Assembly: GCA_007922225.1 (NCBI GenBank)
Contig: ML679961.1
Location: 9,481,433 to 9,545,432 of the forward strand
Direction of reading: 5' to 3'
Length of the DNA stretch: 64,000 nucleotides
Source of the DNA: Emydura subglobosa
Lineage: Eukaryota > Chordata > Testudines > Chelidae
Every line of letters begins with the position of its first letter. The stretch's first letter is position 1. Below the pieces are notes generated by a model that worked only from the letters and a program-made list of their open reading frames with translations, made no database searches and was not told where the DNA came from. This document shows, piece after piece, positions 13,401-28,400 of this stretch. A program made the translations under genes and the position numbers.

Positions 13401-16400
13401 AGCCTGGAAATCCAAAATAGTTTTTAATAGGGAGCATGCCTGAGTGTGCAAGCCCAAAGGCTTTCATTTAAAAAAAAAAAATGCTGGAAATTTAGTAATC
13501 ATGAAAGTGAAAGTTTAACAACACTGCCTTGAGCAACACAGGATAGATCTAATCCTGCTCTCCTGACTCTCTTGATTAGCATACTGATTTCAGTGGGATT
13601 ACTTGCTTAAGAGAAATTAGCAGATTTTGCACAATGTAGGCAGGAACCATGCAAATTTTTCACACTGCACTGCCAACACAACTCAATTCTGACCCTGCAA
13701 CACCTATGGTATGCTGGTGCTAGACTTCTTATGCAGAGACTGTCAAAACCACCGAAGGGTATAGCGAAAAAAGTAGTTCCTTCTGTATGATACCCTTTCC
13801 ACAATTGAGAAGCAATAGTGAGGCTAAAATAAATACACAGAGCTAGGTGGATAACTGTACACTTGGAAGAAAATGACAAAGTAGCTATCCATAATTAAAA
13901 CGAAAATCTGCATCAAATATCATCTACTGAAAACGAATGCTCAACAATAAGCTTTAATTTCTTTTGTATTTAAATTTTACTTACAGCGAACAATTTCATT
14001 AAAAGCTCCTGCTGTTCTTTTGCTGCCTCATTTTTAGCATTTTCATCATATTCATATCCATTTTTTGATAAATAATCCAAGTGGTTGTGAAACACAACTG
14101 AACGCCAAAATTGTTCCTGAAAAAGAGAGAGGGGGAAGAAAAGCATACTTGAAGGCCAGAGAAAAAAAGGTACTTAGTACTTTCCACCAATTTGTATCAA
14201 ATTGTTCTCTAATGTTCCTTTTCATTTCCTACTGGGGCAAGTAACAGATATTTGTCCTTAAGCCTCTACCTGCAAAAGAGAAATATACCACGCTAAGAAC
14301 TTTGTGGCATGCTTGTAAAAGACCTCTCGCCCACACACAAAAGTGCTCCAAAAATAGGGTTGCCAATTTTGGTTGGATGTATTCCTGGAGGTTTTCATCA
14401 CATGACATAATCTTTAATTAAAGATTAATCTTTAATTCCTGGAGACTCCATAACAATCCTGGAGGGCTGGCAACCCTCACTCCAAATAGCTTATATGCAC
14501 AACAAAGGCGATTTGTATAGTGGTCTAATCGGAACTATCTGAGCCTGAACCAGTTTAGTGCCAGAGTGGACAATGCTAAATGTTTCAAAATAAAACAGTT
14601 CAAACAGTCCTACTACTACTGTTTTACAGTGCACTGGCAGCTTTTCAAAATCCCCTAGAATCCACTGCTTCTGAGAGCTGTAATAGAAACTGTAGGATAG
14701 ATTACCAGAAGGCATTGCAAAGTGAAATGATTTAGAACAGCACTAGCATGGATACTGGCCAAAACTGCAGTGGTTTGCAACACAAATCAACTAGCATGCG
14801 CAAACAGAACCATTTGTGTTTAAACTAGTCCATGCTCATTGGATCAACTGGGAACCATTCAGTTCTCTAGTGTAGATACTAATTAAAATACAAGCTCCCT
14901 CCAGCCAAATTAATACTTCATGAAGTCCTTCTTCCACTACTTGATAAGGACAATGAGACACACATTCAATCAATACTGTTGAAAAATACAGGAAAACACT
15001 GAACAGTTCACAAAAGAATCAAGGTATTTATTGCTGAAGCTTCTTTTGTATACTTAGATCAGTGAGAGCATGGATTCCAAAACACCTGAAATTGCCTCTA
15101 AAATGGAGGTTAAAACTCCATGCCAATTTACATCATGTGCACCCCAACTGACACCCAGAGAATTAAATGAGGCTTAAATCAAAGCAGAATTTGGAGCAAA
15201 GTACAGTTCTTTTTCAGAGATACTGAAGAATACTCTGCATTTACATCTAGTCTCTATTTTAAGAGACAAATTAAACCTGAAGACCAAAACATTCAGAATG
15301 ACTAATAATTTTGGATGCTTAATGAGATGTTTCAAAGGAGCCTGCTTTTCAAAAGTTGGGTGTTCAGCACTGCCTGAAAATCAGACACTTATAAAGGGTT
15401 TTAAGTTGGGCCCCAAACACTAAGGCAGCCAAAAATGTTAATCATTTTTGAAAACCAGACAGATTAGATTTTGTTGGTCAAAGTGAGATAGAATCAATGC
15501 AAGATTACTCAACAACAAAAAATGTGTATGAACTACCGAACCTGAACAAACTCCACGCCTGGATCTCTTCCCACAGATTCCATGCTGCCTCTTTGTAGTA
15601 TGGTTCCCAAATTGCTTATTGGGGTTAAATATTTTACAATAAATTTAGTGAAAGATGCCAGATTGACAGGCCTGGTGACTGAAGACCCCTATTTATGGAC
15701 AGAACAGGCTGCAGAAGTGGTAGCTTCGCTATACTACCCCGCCAGTGTGCCTCAACCTTGACCTAGGAGCAAAACACTAGTTCAGTGACATCTTGTATTC
15801 AATAGTTTGCTCTTTTGTGCTCACTGTAGTGGGGGTTTTAATGACATGGATCTCTATTCATTAGGAACAATTAAGATTACCAACAAATTGGGATGATATT
15901 AAATCTACATACCTCCATCTGTCCTTTTTCTGTTGTAATTTGACAGTAAGGAAGTTTAAAGGATAAAACTGCTACAGCAGGACGTGGCAGTGTAGGAGGA
16001 AACTGAGCTCCTTTACAAGGAATGCACCTGTCCAAGGGAAAAAAGACACATAAAAACCACTCAAAATCTACAAAAACAATAGCACACCTAATTGAAAGCC
16101 AGGTCTCCCAAGAATATAGAAGGAACAAGATATTTTAACAGGGTTTGTTATTTACAAAAATAGTATATCCTAACTGTTAAATCAATATTATAGTGATGGG
16201 ATTAAATGTATTTTTACATCTGTACAACTGGTGAAACTAATAAAAGCTTATGAAAAGACCGGAGCATATACTCTACAATGTCAGCCACACTAGAGTTCCA
16301 TTCTCTTGTTCACTTGAGCCTTTAAATACGGCAAACAATAAAAAAAAAAAAATTGTAGCGAATATTTAACACACGATTTAGCATATTCTAGAAAATGTAA

Positions 16401-19400
16401 ATCCACATTTATCCAAACCATGAGCCACAGAAAATCTTAAGATCAATGCAAAATTTGAGCTGGCTTCCCTATTTGTTTTATTTTTGGCTTGGGAGTGGAA
16501 TGTGTGATAGAAGAAGATGTACACACACAGAAACACTCTCTCTCTCTCTCTAGAAAAACCATCCTCTAGCAAGTTCTGCTTTTTGACATACTGGATCACA
16601 GCTACAGTCCTGAATTCAGTGACTCCAGCATTACTGTGACATTATATTGGCATTTAAGCCAGTCCACTCTTGCAGAGTTCAGCTAAGTAAAACGTCAGTT
16701 TGGGGAAGGTGGTCTGCAGAGCTGCATCACTGCAGCATTAACAACATTTCTGCTTAAGAGTTTAAGATAGTTTCAAACACTGGATAAAAAATAAAGAAAG
16801 TATTACTGGTCTGACTACGTATGCTAATTACCACAAACGGTTTGATAAATGAAACAACAGACCATGACCCTTCCCCTGCTTTCTTATCTTTAGCAGTTCT
16901 AGTGGCTTTGAATAAAATGTTCTTTGTAATTCACAGAGGAGCACCCTTTTTCTCAGAGAAGCAGGAGGAAAAAACTCATGATGACTCTGACTCAGTCATC
17001 CAACTGGTCTGATACGCATTTGTAACGAATTTCCTGAAGACCAATGTTATTTAAAGATCTGGAAGAGGAAGTGGATAGTGAATTTAAGTTCGCCAATAAC
17101 ACAAAATACTTTCACTTAATAAAAAACTACAGAGGCGTGTAAGAAGCTCCACTTTGAATGACATTTTTTCTAAATTTATCTGCCACCAGTCTGTAGGGTA
17201 GCACACCATTGATAAAAAAATAATCTAAATTTGATGAGTTCTGAACTGGTGGGAAACTCTCTGAAAAAGGATGTAGGAGGATTCAGAGATAATTGAATAA
17301 AGAGGCTTACCTAGTGTGGATCAGTAATGAAACAGATAGGATGTTTTGGGTGTATTAAAAAAAGGGATAGAAAAATATAAATGACTAAAACAATGTAATT
17401 GTCATATATTGTTCTATAAAATTATAGTTCAACTCTCAGCTCCTCACAGTCATAGGGTAAATACTACTACAAACGTAAACTGCTATGACAGGATCCGCCC
17501 AGGGGTCCACTCATGGGTATGCCATTGCAGGATCTAGCCATTACTGAGGAGATGCGAGGGGGATACAAAGCGATCAAGGAGTTAAAAAAGCCATGTAGGA
17601 CTGGACCAAATGAAATTGGGAGCTTATGATGCTGTTTTAGGAATCCCACCATCAGAAGAAAGCTTTAAAACTTATTTGCTTTAGAAAAATTGTAATTTTA
17701 GCAAGGTTTGTAATTCAGTTCCAAGAGGTCATGAATTTATGATGCACGATAAAATGTTAGCCAAGTCAGAAATGTAAAATTAGTCACTCCACATATTAGA
17801 AATTTCTTAATCAAATTGTTACCGACAATTTTATTCAAGGTCAACTTAGTAATTAAATGACTATTTTGAACATTACATATATAATTGGGTCACTTTCTGA
17901 GCATATTTACTAGGTATTTACCCTTTAAAAATCATGTAAGTAAAAGTTTCTTCTCAGTTTCTATTATTATAAAGGGGAAAATACCATGTGTGCCATGACC
18001 AAGACGAACACACAAGTAATTCTCTTCGCAATAGCCCACCTCAGCTGTTGGGGGTTTTCATGGATGCCAACTACCCAGTAATGGTCAGACTTTCCTTTGC
18101 AGTATTCTCTTGTGTCACATACTGGAATCCAGGTATTCCCAAATCCTCTGTTCAACATCTTCACAATTCCCTTAGAATCCACAAAGCATGGGGTACCTAT
18201 TTGTAATAAACACAAGTATTGTTCTGACAGCCAGCATGACTAAGGATTTGTGGGCGGATGCTGCCAGGCAGCAGTAGATGGTTAGGACACCTAAATATTA
18301 AGTAATGTCCTCCCAGCCTCAAAGTACAAACTGTTTGGGAAGAGCTACTCTTCTCTTAGAAAGCTGCACCACCTGCTGGCCAATTATTCAAACTGCAATT
18401 TAAACGTCGAGCTACGTAAGAGATGGTAATTCCTGAAAGATTTGAATTTGACAGAAAATAAGATGTTTTAGGGGAAACCCCAACTTTGAAAATAAGCCCT
18501 TTTTCCTACTATAAGTCTCAGAAGTTAAAAGTTCAACAGAAAGGAGATTTCTCTCTTCAGCCCAGGCACAGAAGTATTTACAGTTTATCCTTCTACTCCA
18601 GGCATATAGTTCCCAAATTCAACTACTTTGCAGCTGTAAACATCCTCTATGTTTGATTCAGATGGTTCAGCCTCTCTGCTCTCTCACTACCTAGCCAAAA
18701 TTGGAGCCTGGATGAAGGTTAGATGGTGGAGGCTCAGTGCACAGAAGAAAGAGGTAATACAATATGCAGAAGAGATGTTAGGGCCAGATGGTATTTATCT
18801 ACATTTAGTCAGTAAGGCATGCAAGCCAGGAATCCTGCTAGAACCAGAGTATTTTTTAGCACTCAGGTAGCATTAATAGCCAAGAGGGGGTCTACTCTTT
18901 TGTGTATAACTAGCAGACTGGAACCATTCTTTTTGGATGCAGAACTACCCCGTTATCTGGACTCTGTCAGCTCAAGATGCAATTATTATTGCACACAAAG
19001 ATGCCATTGAAGTCCACTCACATTTCTGCTAGTGCAGAATGCAATTCCTGAATCTTAGTGGCGCTTCTCACAGGAAGAATGACACCTTAGTCCACAGTGT
19101 GCACGGGTTTCTAATCTGTGTCCATGTGCAAGTCAAGGTGTTGGCTGCAACCTATAAAATAACTCTATATTTTTGTTCCTGGCTATTGCAGAGAACACCT
19201 CTCTTCACACTATCCCGCAGCAGCTGAGGTCAGCTGAAGAACCTGACTTAAAAGCCCCCACATTTGAAAGGGGAGAGGTTGGTGGCATAGTGTTTTCAGC
19301 CATGAGCCTTCAGTTCTAGAATTCACTCCACACATGGATCTGACAGAGGAGACTTTGTTGACCTTCACAGAATGCTTCAGGGCTTATCTATTTTTCTCAC

Positions 19401-22400
19401 AGGCTTTTCCTTAAGTGAACATTTGGGACTGATCTCAAGTTTTTTCTATTTTGGTAGAATGGCAGAGATGTACTTTTTTGGGGAGAGGCAGGAGGGAAGT
19501 TGATTAGCTCAAGGTTTTTTGGTAACATTTTAATGTTTATTTTTAATATTATAAATGCACTAAGAGTTCCAATTAACACATTTTAAATCAGAAAAAGATG
19601 GATGGATCTTAAGTCTTAAAGTCAAGAGACTTTAAAAACAAATTGGAGTTACAGGAACATCTTATTTTTTAAAAATTACATGAACTCTTCTGCAAAATTC
19701 TCCATATAAAAAAGAGCCAAGATTTCTCACTGGAACTCCGATCCCATAGTTGTATCATCTTACCTTCTGCTGAAAATCCTACCCACATCAGGTAGGATTT
19801 CCTTGTAAGAGGAAGAGGGTCTCCATGCAAAACCTGTCTCTTCTTTTTTCCTAACTCTATTAGCTGTACTCCAAGGCACTGGTCCCCATCAAAAGCGGTA
19901 CCTAGTAAGAAAAGAAGGTCGAGCCCAATGATTGTGCTGCATAACAATGTAATGTTATACTTGGTTTGACAGAATCTGATGTTAAAATGCATCTTCCTCT
20001 CTCTGAGCTAATTTTAAATACAAGTTTTTAACTGAACACTTATCCGAGTAATTCTAATTCAGGTCTATGCCAAATAATTGAGAGCCCAATTCTGATCTCA
20101 GATATGTGGGCACATGTTGTGTGTATCTTGTCAGATCAGCAACAGCTCTTACAAACACATGCATAATAATTGCTTTTACAAACTACCTGAAATCCAAGTT
20201 GGATCATGGCTATCTTACAATTACAATACTCTCCCCCCAAGCTTGGCCAATTATCAAAACATTTCTCTTGTACTTGCCTAGCAGTGAAATATATATAGTA
20301 TATTCCTCTTCAGAATTCAAGCTATTTTAAGCGATAGATATGTATAAATAAGCAATGAGGACAACATTTGCAAACTTGAGTGCCTAAAAATTCAAGCAAA
20401 AAAAAAAAAAAAATACATGGGCTGATTTTCTCAAGTGCTGAGCACCTACAACTCCTACTGAAGTCAATGGGAGCTATGCATCCTTAGCATCTTTCAAAAT
20501 CAGGCTACCCTTTTTAGGTGTCTAATTCAAGGCACTCAAATTTGAATACATAGGCTTCACTGTTTAACGACATTTGTGGGATTGCTGCAACAAAAGGAAC
20601 AACTGGTGGAGGGGGAGAGAGGAAAGAAAAGAAGGAATGGTGACCAAGCACAATAAATCAGTACTTGAAACCACTGCAAAGAGACGGTAGGGATTTAAAA
20701 CAAACCACAAAAAAAGGGCATGAGAGGACGAAGAGTACCTCTGTGATAAATAACCACAAGCTGCTCTCCATGTCCCGCCATTGACACCACTGGACCAGGG
20801 AGACTGAAGATCTCTTTCTGAACTCCACTAATTGCAAACACACGAGTTAGCCTGGCACTAGTGGCACAAGCAGCCCAGCCCTGACCCAGACAAATAGCTT
20901 CAATATCTTCGTCCTTTGGCATGTCTACTGTCCATTCCTTATTAGAATCCCAAGAGCTAAAGTGAACGCAATGAAGCTTGCTAAAATGAGAGGAACAAAA
21001 GGAAAACATTTAAACATCTAAATTAGAAATATACAGTGTGCCTTAACACACACCATCCACTTAACTGTGCTCTGTGAAGTTGTATTATTTTGAGAAACTG
21101 TGGATTACCTACAATCTGCAACTATCAGACGAGTGAAACACCTAATACTTGCAGATTACCGTTTGTAATCGTTGCTCAATGATTGATCATCCAATTCAAT
21201 GTGCAGCTTTGGAGACCCAGATTCCTCAAAAGCATGATGTGAAATCTGATTAGGGGTCTATGGGTGAGATTTTCAGATGTGCTGAGCAACTACAATTCCA
21301 ATTAAAGTTAATGAGAACTGAGGATGCTAAGCACTCCTGAAAATCAGGCCCTACAAATCTTGTCACATTTTCCTTACATAAATTCTGTTGGTTTTTTTAT
21401 TAAAACTATTAGTTTTTAGTATTTAAGCTTTAAGAGATAGACATAAGCAAATGGCTTTAAAAATTTCAATTTGATGAGAGTGAATTTGCATGAATAGTTT
21501 TTTAAGTGTTGCCAGGATATAAAAAAAATAAAAACAGACAGACCACTCCGCAGGTGTCTGTCAAAAGTAATTAAGATCCACCCATGGATAGGGCTACATG
21601 TTTAGAGCTTGATCTCTGTTGTCTACCGGTCATTACTGCCATTATATTCCTGTTTGTCATTTAAAAGTGGAATGCCAGTGCAACATCTTTCATACAGCAA
21701 ATTTAAAATACAGCCACTTTAGTGTCCTGTTACATTCAAAACACCAAAAGACAAAAAAGGCAGACAAAGTACCACAAGTGTTTGCCACACTTTTGAAAAG
21801 CTTTGGGGGAAAAAAACGTACAGGTTTTTCAGAGCTCCTATAACCAATAGATGCAGATCCCATTTTATAAATGAAGAGCTGCATTTTGGCTAGTTGTACA
21901 TGGATGAACTGGTGAGGAAATGGGTAGAAGATCCTTCTATCCTGAGAACACTCACTTAAGAAATCACACAGAATGTTACTGCTATTACTCCTTAAGTGCA
22001 AAGGAGAACATTTTAGCCTGCCCAGCTGCTGTCGGAAAGCATGTACTGCACCTTTCATAAGCCGGTCTAAGGAGCACTATACAGTGCACAATTTAAGTCA
22101 TTCTGTCAGTGTGTGCCCAGCAGCTAAAACGCATTTATGCACCTATGGTCAGACACAATAGCTTTCTGTTGTCACTCCTAGCATTGCAGAGAGATGTAAG
22201 GGCACAATCTGGCCCTTCGTGCTTTATCATGCATTACTGACTTGAGGGGACTGAAATTCTGTCATCTGCATGTACAGTTTCACTTGAGACATCAATGCAT
22301 GAAAACCTTCCAATATACACTTGGAAAAGCAGAAAGACTTCAAACAACAAGAAACAAAGAAAAGCTACCTGCATTATACAAAGTATTAGGATTCTCCTTA

Positions 22401-25400
22401 AATCTACATAGTGGAAGGATGTGAAAATCTACCACCAAAATTGTTTTAAAAAAAAAAAAAAAAAAATCAAAAGCAAGAACCAAAAAGTGATAACTACATA
22501 GAGTTCTTGGAATATGCTGACCTTAATTCCACAATAGAGGTTCCATGCAGAAGCACTACATTTTACCTTGCAAGTTCCTCTGTGCTCTCACATGCCATTA
22601 GGATAGCTTCACTGGAGAGATCAGCCATTGTGTGATTCAGAGAATTTGGCAGGTGTGTTGCATGATGTATAGAGGTATCATGAAATTCCACATCTATAGC
22701 ATTGTCTTGCTCATCATTGTAACAACGAATAATACCAATAGAGTTCCATACCTGTAAGACAAAAGGTGAAGAATATCAGCAATTTCAAGGAAGCCAGTTA
22801 AATTATTCATGCCTATGAACAGATAAAAAGATTTTTAAATAAATCATATTCATAGCTCTGGAATAAATTCCAGAGCACAAATATAGCTGGCTTTCATCTG
22901 TAGAAACCATAATAGATTACAAAAGTAAGTTATAATCACTATATGCGTATTGTTTAATCATCTCTCTCCTTGTGAAATAAAGGATGGGTGAGTCACTGAA
23001 GTGTGAAGCACTTGCATCCGGAAAGAAATAATGGAAGACGTTTACAGGAGGGCTGTCATAAAATAAAAGTTAGCTTTAAAAGTACAAAAATATGTGAGTA
23101 AAAGTCATAGTTGACAATAAACTATGTAAAATAGTATTTTATGCATTATTTATTTATTAAGAGTATTATTTATGCATTAACAGGTACAAAATGGCATATT
23201 CTAATTTTCCCTTAGAACTAGGCATTCAGTCTACATCAAAATACATAAAAATATGAACTTCTAACTCACTGTGTGATTTGGACAAGTTATTTAAACTCTC
23301 TACAGCCAAATTTCTCCATGTGTAAAATGGGGATATATATATAATGCTTAACCATCCCTGTAGAAATATTTTGAGAATTATAGTTAAAAGGTGCTAAGTG
23401 CAAAGAATACCATTAAGAGTTCTGTGTGTTAACAGAAGACTATTTGTATTATTTAGCTTCAGAGTTATGTCAAACTTTACAGTTTTCCAAGATAACAGTC
23501 ATAAAAAAATTGATTTTAGTCTTAGACAAGTCAAGCAAGTAGTAGTGGCAGTAATTACCGAAGAACCCATCATACCAATCAACACAGACATAGATAAAAT
23601 TAGACTTGCCATGAAGCGGTGCGTGAGGTGCGAAGGGGTGGAACCAGACTGGAATGGCTTTTGCTGGGGGGTTGGCATTGGTCCATCATAAAATGGTCTT
23701 TGGGTGGTTGATCCTGGCAGAACTAGAATGCTACCAGCTTGGTCATCGTCATCGTCATCTTTTTCAAGATTGGAATTAACTTTCATCAGTGCAGTATCTA
23801 GAAGGTAAAATTTTAATATCAGAGAATTACCATGACAGATGATATAGAAAACAATTAAAGAAAACATCAAAGAGCTGTGCAGTGTGATAAAACAGAGGCC
23901 ATATTTGAAGAGAGGACATAGACACTCAATAAAACGCTACCAGAGCCTGAAAAAACACTATAAGACCTGTAGAACCCAGTTCATACAGTACCTAGTGAGT
24001 TCTCTTCATCCTCTATTATTGCCCCTCGATGTCTAGGACGGCCTGAAGCCAGCATGAGGTCGTCATCATCATCGTCTTCCTGATTAGATACGACCTTTGG
24101 AGATGACCGTGGCTCAGTCAGGTCTTCATTTAAAAAGTCATTATCATCATCTCCATCAAAAAGATCATTGTAGTCCTTTGTCACTGCACTGGAGACCTAA
24201 AGTGAAGTGACAGTTCTCAGAGAGCATTTTTCTGAAAAAATGGTTACTAACCTTCTGTAACTGTTGTTCTTCCAGCTGTGTTGCTCATGTCCATTCCCTG
24301 CTAGGTGTGTGCTTGCCATGTGCACAGTTGCTGGAGATTTTTCCCTGTGTGGTATCCATAGGACCGGCTCTAGAGCCCCCTGGAGCCACATGCATAAGGA
24401 CCAATATAAGGGGCGCTGCCGGCTCTGTGCCCCCTCAGTTCCTTCTTGCTGGTAACTCCAACAAAGGGGTAGGAGGATGGGTCAGGAACGGACATGAGCA
24501 ACACATTTTGAAGAACAACAGTTATGAAAGGTTAGTAACCATTTTTTCTTCGAGTGCTTGCTCATGTCCATTCCATGCTAGGTGACCCACAAGCAGTACC
24601 CCTGGAGGTGGGCTCCGAGTTCATGGACGTGCTGATTGTAACACTGCTCTCCCAAAACTGGCATCGTCACAGGCCTGCTGGGCGGTGGTGTAGTGGGATG
24701 TGAAGGTATGAACTGATGACCATGTCGCAGCTCTACAGATGTCCTGAACTGGTACTTGCATGAGGAATGCTGCTGACGAAGCCTGGGCTCTCATGGAAGG
24801 AGTGGTCACAATGGCCAGAGAAGGAACTTTCACCTGCTAGTAGCAAACTTTGATACAGGCAGTTATCCAAGACGTGATTCTTTGGGACGATACAGGTAAA
24901 CCTTTCATCCTTTCCACTATTGCTACAAAGAGTTGCATAGACTTGCAGAAGGGCTTAGTCCTGTCAATAGAGAAGGCGAGGGCTCCACCTAACATCCAAT
25001 GTATGGAGCCGAAGTTCCTCAGCAGTCTTGTGAGGTTTCAGAAAGAAGACAGGAAGAAAAATGTCCCAGTTGTTGTGAAATTGTGACATCACCTTTGTTA
25101 AGAAGTCCGGATGGGGGCATAACTGGACCTTGTCCTTGAAGAACACCGTACAAAGGGGTTCTGATGTCAGGGCTTTGATCTTGGAGACCCTTCTGGCTGC
25201 GGTGATTGCCACCAAGAAGATGCCTTTCCAAGAGAAAAGCAGTGTGGGACAAGATGCTAACGGCTCAGAGGGGGGCCCCCGTGAATCTTGAGAGGATCAG
25301 GTTTAAGTCCCATGCAGGAATCAGGTCACGAACCTGACGGTAGAGTCTTTCCAGGCCCTTGAGAAATCTGACCATCATTGCGTGGGAGAACACTGATCTG

Positions 25401-28400
25401 CCTTGCACAGGAAGGTGGAAGGCTGAGATGGCTTCCAAGCAAACCTTAACAGATGAGAGAGCCAGACCTTGATGTTTCAGGTGGAGCAGATAGTCCAGGA
25501 TAGACTGCAGAGAAGACTGGGAGAGGGAGAGATTCCAACCGGAGTCCCAACAAGTGAAACATTTCCATTTGGCCACGTAGGTAGCCCTGGTGGAAGGCTT
25601 TCTGCTACCTACCAAGACTTGCCAGAGCTGTTCTGAGCAGGCCTGCTCTTCAGGGTTCAGCTATGCAGCAATCATGGCGTTGGGTGCAGGGAGGCGAGGT
25701 TCGGGTGAAGCAACCGGCTGTGGTTTTGTTTCATTACAGAATTTGGGTCTCTTCACCAAGTTAGCAAAGCAAGGACCGGCAATGGAATCATGAGTATCAA
25801 GTATAAGTGGTGTCTGCTTGGGGAGTAAACTGATGCTAGCCACATCCGTAGGGATCGAGGGCGTAACCTTGCATACTGTACCACATAGGTACATGCCACC
25901 ATGTGACCCAACAGCTTGAAGCAAACCCGAGCAGTCATTAGTGGGAGAGCCATAACACTGGAGACTAGGTCCGACATACTGTAGCTTGGAATCTGGCCTC
26001 CGGTAAGTACACCTGGGCCTGGGTCGAGTCACGCACTGCCCCAATGAACTCTATTCTCTGAACTGGTACCAGAGTTGACTTTTTCTCGTTTAATCAACGG
26101 ACCCAGTGCTCAGTAGGTGGCTCGTACTGTACTAACGCTGCGCTGGACCTGAGCATGTGAGCAGCCTTTGATCAGCCAGTCAAGGTACAGGTAGACTTAC
26201 ATGCCTCGACGTCTGAGGAAGGCTGCTACCACTTTGTGAAGACCCAGTGAACTGGCAGTGGCATTGACCCACTATGAATCCGAGGAATCTCCTGTGCCTG
26301 CAGAAGATGGAGATGTGGAAATAAGTGTTCTTTAAATCGAAGGTGGCGTACCAGTCTCCTATATCCAGGGAGGGGATGATGGAGGTCAGGGAAACCATGC
26401 AGAACCGCAGTTTCTTGAGTATTTGTTGAGGTGACGCAGGTCCAGGATGGGCAGTAGACCCCCTTTGGTTTTCAGGATTAGGAAACATCGGGAGTAAAAC
26501 CCTTTCCCTCTCAGGTCTCATGGAACCTCCTCTGTGGCCGTCACAGGTAGGAGGGCTTGCACCTCCTGTACGAAAAGCTGCTCATGAGAAGGGTCCCTGA
26601 AGAGGGACCGACTGAGGGTGGAAGGGAGAGGTGAACAAAAATTGGAGGGTGTAACTAACTGTTATAGTGCTGAATACCCAACAGTCTGATGTTATATATG
26701 ACCACACTGGGCTGAAGGGTGACAAGCGGGCCAAAAAAAAAAAGGGGGGGTGGATCTGGGGACAGGACTGATATGCCGCCCTCGGGAGTACCTTCAAAAG
26801 GCCTGCATGGCCCTGCTGGGGTATCTGTGTGAGCCCAACTGGGAGGCTAAGGCAGAAGGTAGGGGCTGATGACACTTATGGCCCTTTCCCTTTCTTTTGA
26901 AGGGCTCCTGTCTGAGAGGCACCATGGATCTAGGAGGCTGCTGGGGAATAAAATCCTTCCTGGAGGCTGGGGACGTGTAAAGACCCAGGGAGCGCAGCTG
27001 TGAGGTGGGCGTCTGAGCCGGGCCTGCAGTGGGGCAGGAGGAGGAGAGGGCAGGCAGCTGAGCCGCGGCCAGAGGAGGAGGCGGCAGCAGCATATAGCCA
27101 GCCAGCAGCACAGGCAGGGAGCCGGGCAACGCCGGTGGCTGAGGTTGGCCAGCAGAGCTGGGAGACAGAGCTTGGACAGAGCTGCAGCTCCTCCCCGCTG
27201 ACTGGGAGTCTGCTGGGACCCAGGACAGGAGGCAGTTTTTATGGACTATTTTATCTTTTTACGGATTTATGGACAGCAGTAAAATTGCACATTTTTTACT
27301 GACTACCCGTAAATTTATGGATGGTTGGTAACCCTGCTGGCAGGGTCATTCTGGAGGGAGCCGCTGAAGCCAGAATATCAATTAAGCTGTGTGCAGATTC
27401 CTTCAGCTCCTCAGCTTCCAGCCTCAAGTTTGCAGTAACCCATTTCAAAAGCTCTTGATGGGCCTTGAAGTCATCTGGCAGGAGCGGGTTACTAAGGCCT
27501 GCGACTATCTCTTCCAGGGATGACGAGGAAGAGGCCTGCATCGGAAGAGAGGTTGTCTCTTCTTCCTCCACCTGCACCATGTCCACTGGGGCAACTTCTT
27601 GGGTCTCAGTACCAGGGTCAGCACCAGAGTCGGAGTCCGATGCCAGATGGGACAAGGCAGGGGCATGCCTCTCAGATACCACTGAGTAGGACCCGTGGGA
27701 AGGGGACTCCAGTACCAGGGGAAACCCCCAAGGGTTCCAATACTGCCACTGCATTGGCCAGTGGCCTGTTGCCCACTAGAACCAGTGCATAGGCATATCT
27801 TCAGTAGGGCAAAGTATTTCCCCTCAGACTCTGGAGACGATTCTTCCCTTGGAGACCATGGTGGTGCCGTACCCGCTTCCATCTCCAGGTGGCACCAGGG
27901 AACCGGCGATTGACAACAGTTCAGAGACTGCCGCAATGGGACCTTGGAGGATTTTCCTCTGGACAGTGCTGTGACGGTCGGTGCTGTGATGGAGCTCACC
28001 GCTCCTTGATCCCTTTTATCTCCGGTCGCCTTTGCTGGCAGGAAGTCTAATGGGGGTTGGCAGGACCGGGCAGGACATCAAGTCCAGAAAGCCTCCAGAG
28101 TCAAAGGGGCTAGCAGACGTGAGGTCCCACGACCACTTCCAGAAGGCAGAGGCAGATCCCGTAGCGGGCTCGGTGCTCTAGGGGGAGTTGCCGGAGCCGA
28201 CAGTGGCTTTGGGAAGGACAAGTGGCCCAGGATGGGTTGCATTATGCCAGCCATGCCCCTCTCTCGGTGTGCTGTTTCTTATACTTCTTCCTCAGCACCT
28301 GGGATGGAGAACAATGCCAGAAAGAGTGCAGTGCTGGTGGAGCAAGTCACACGGAAACTGAAGTGCTTGGTGCTAATTCAGAGCGGCTTGGCTCTGAGGC

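Noticed and set aside
19669..19992. Single 107-residue ORF as an independent gene
   Set aside because: Its middle is WDHD1 exon 15; both ends run into introns past clear splice sites.
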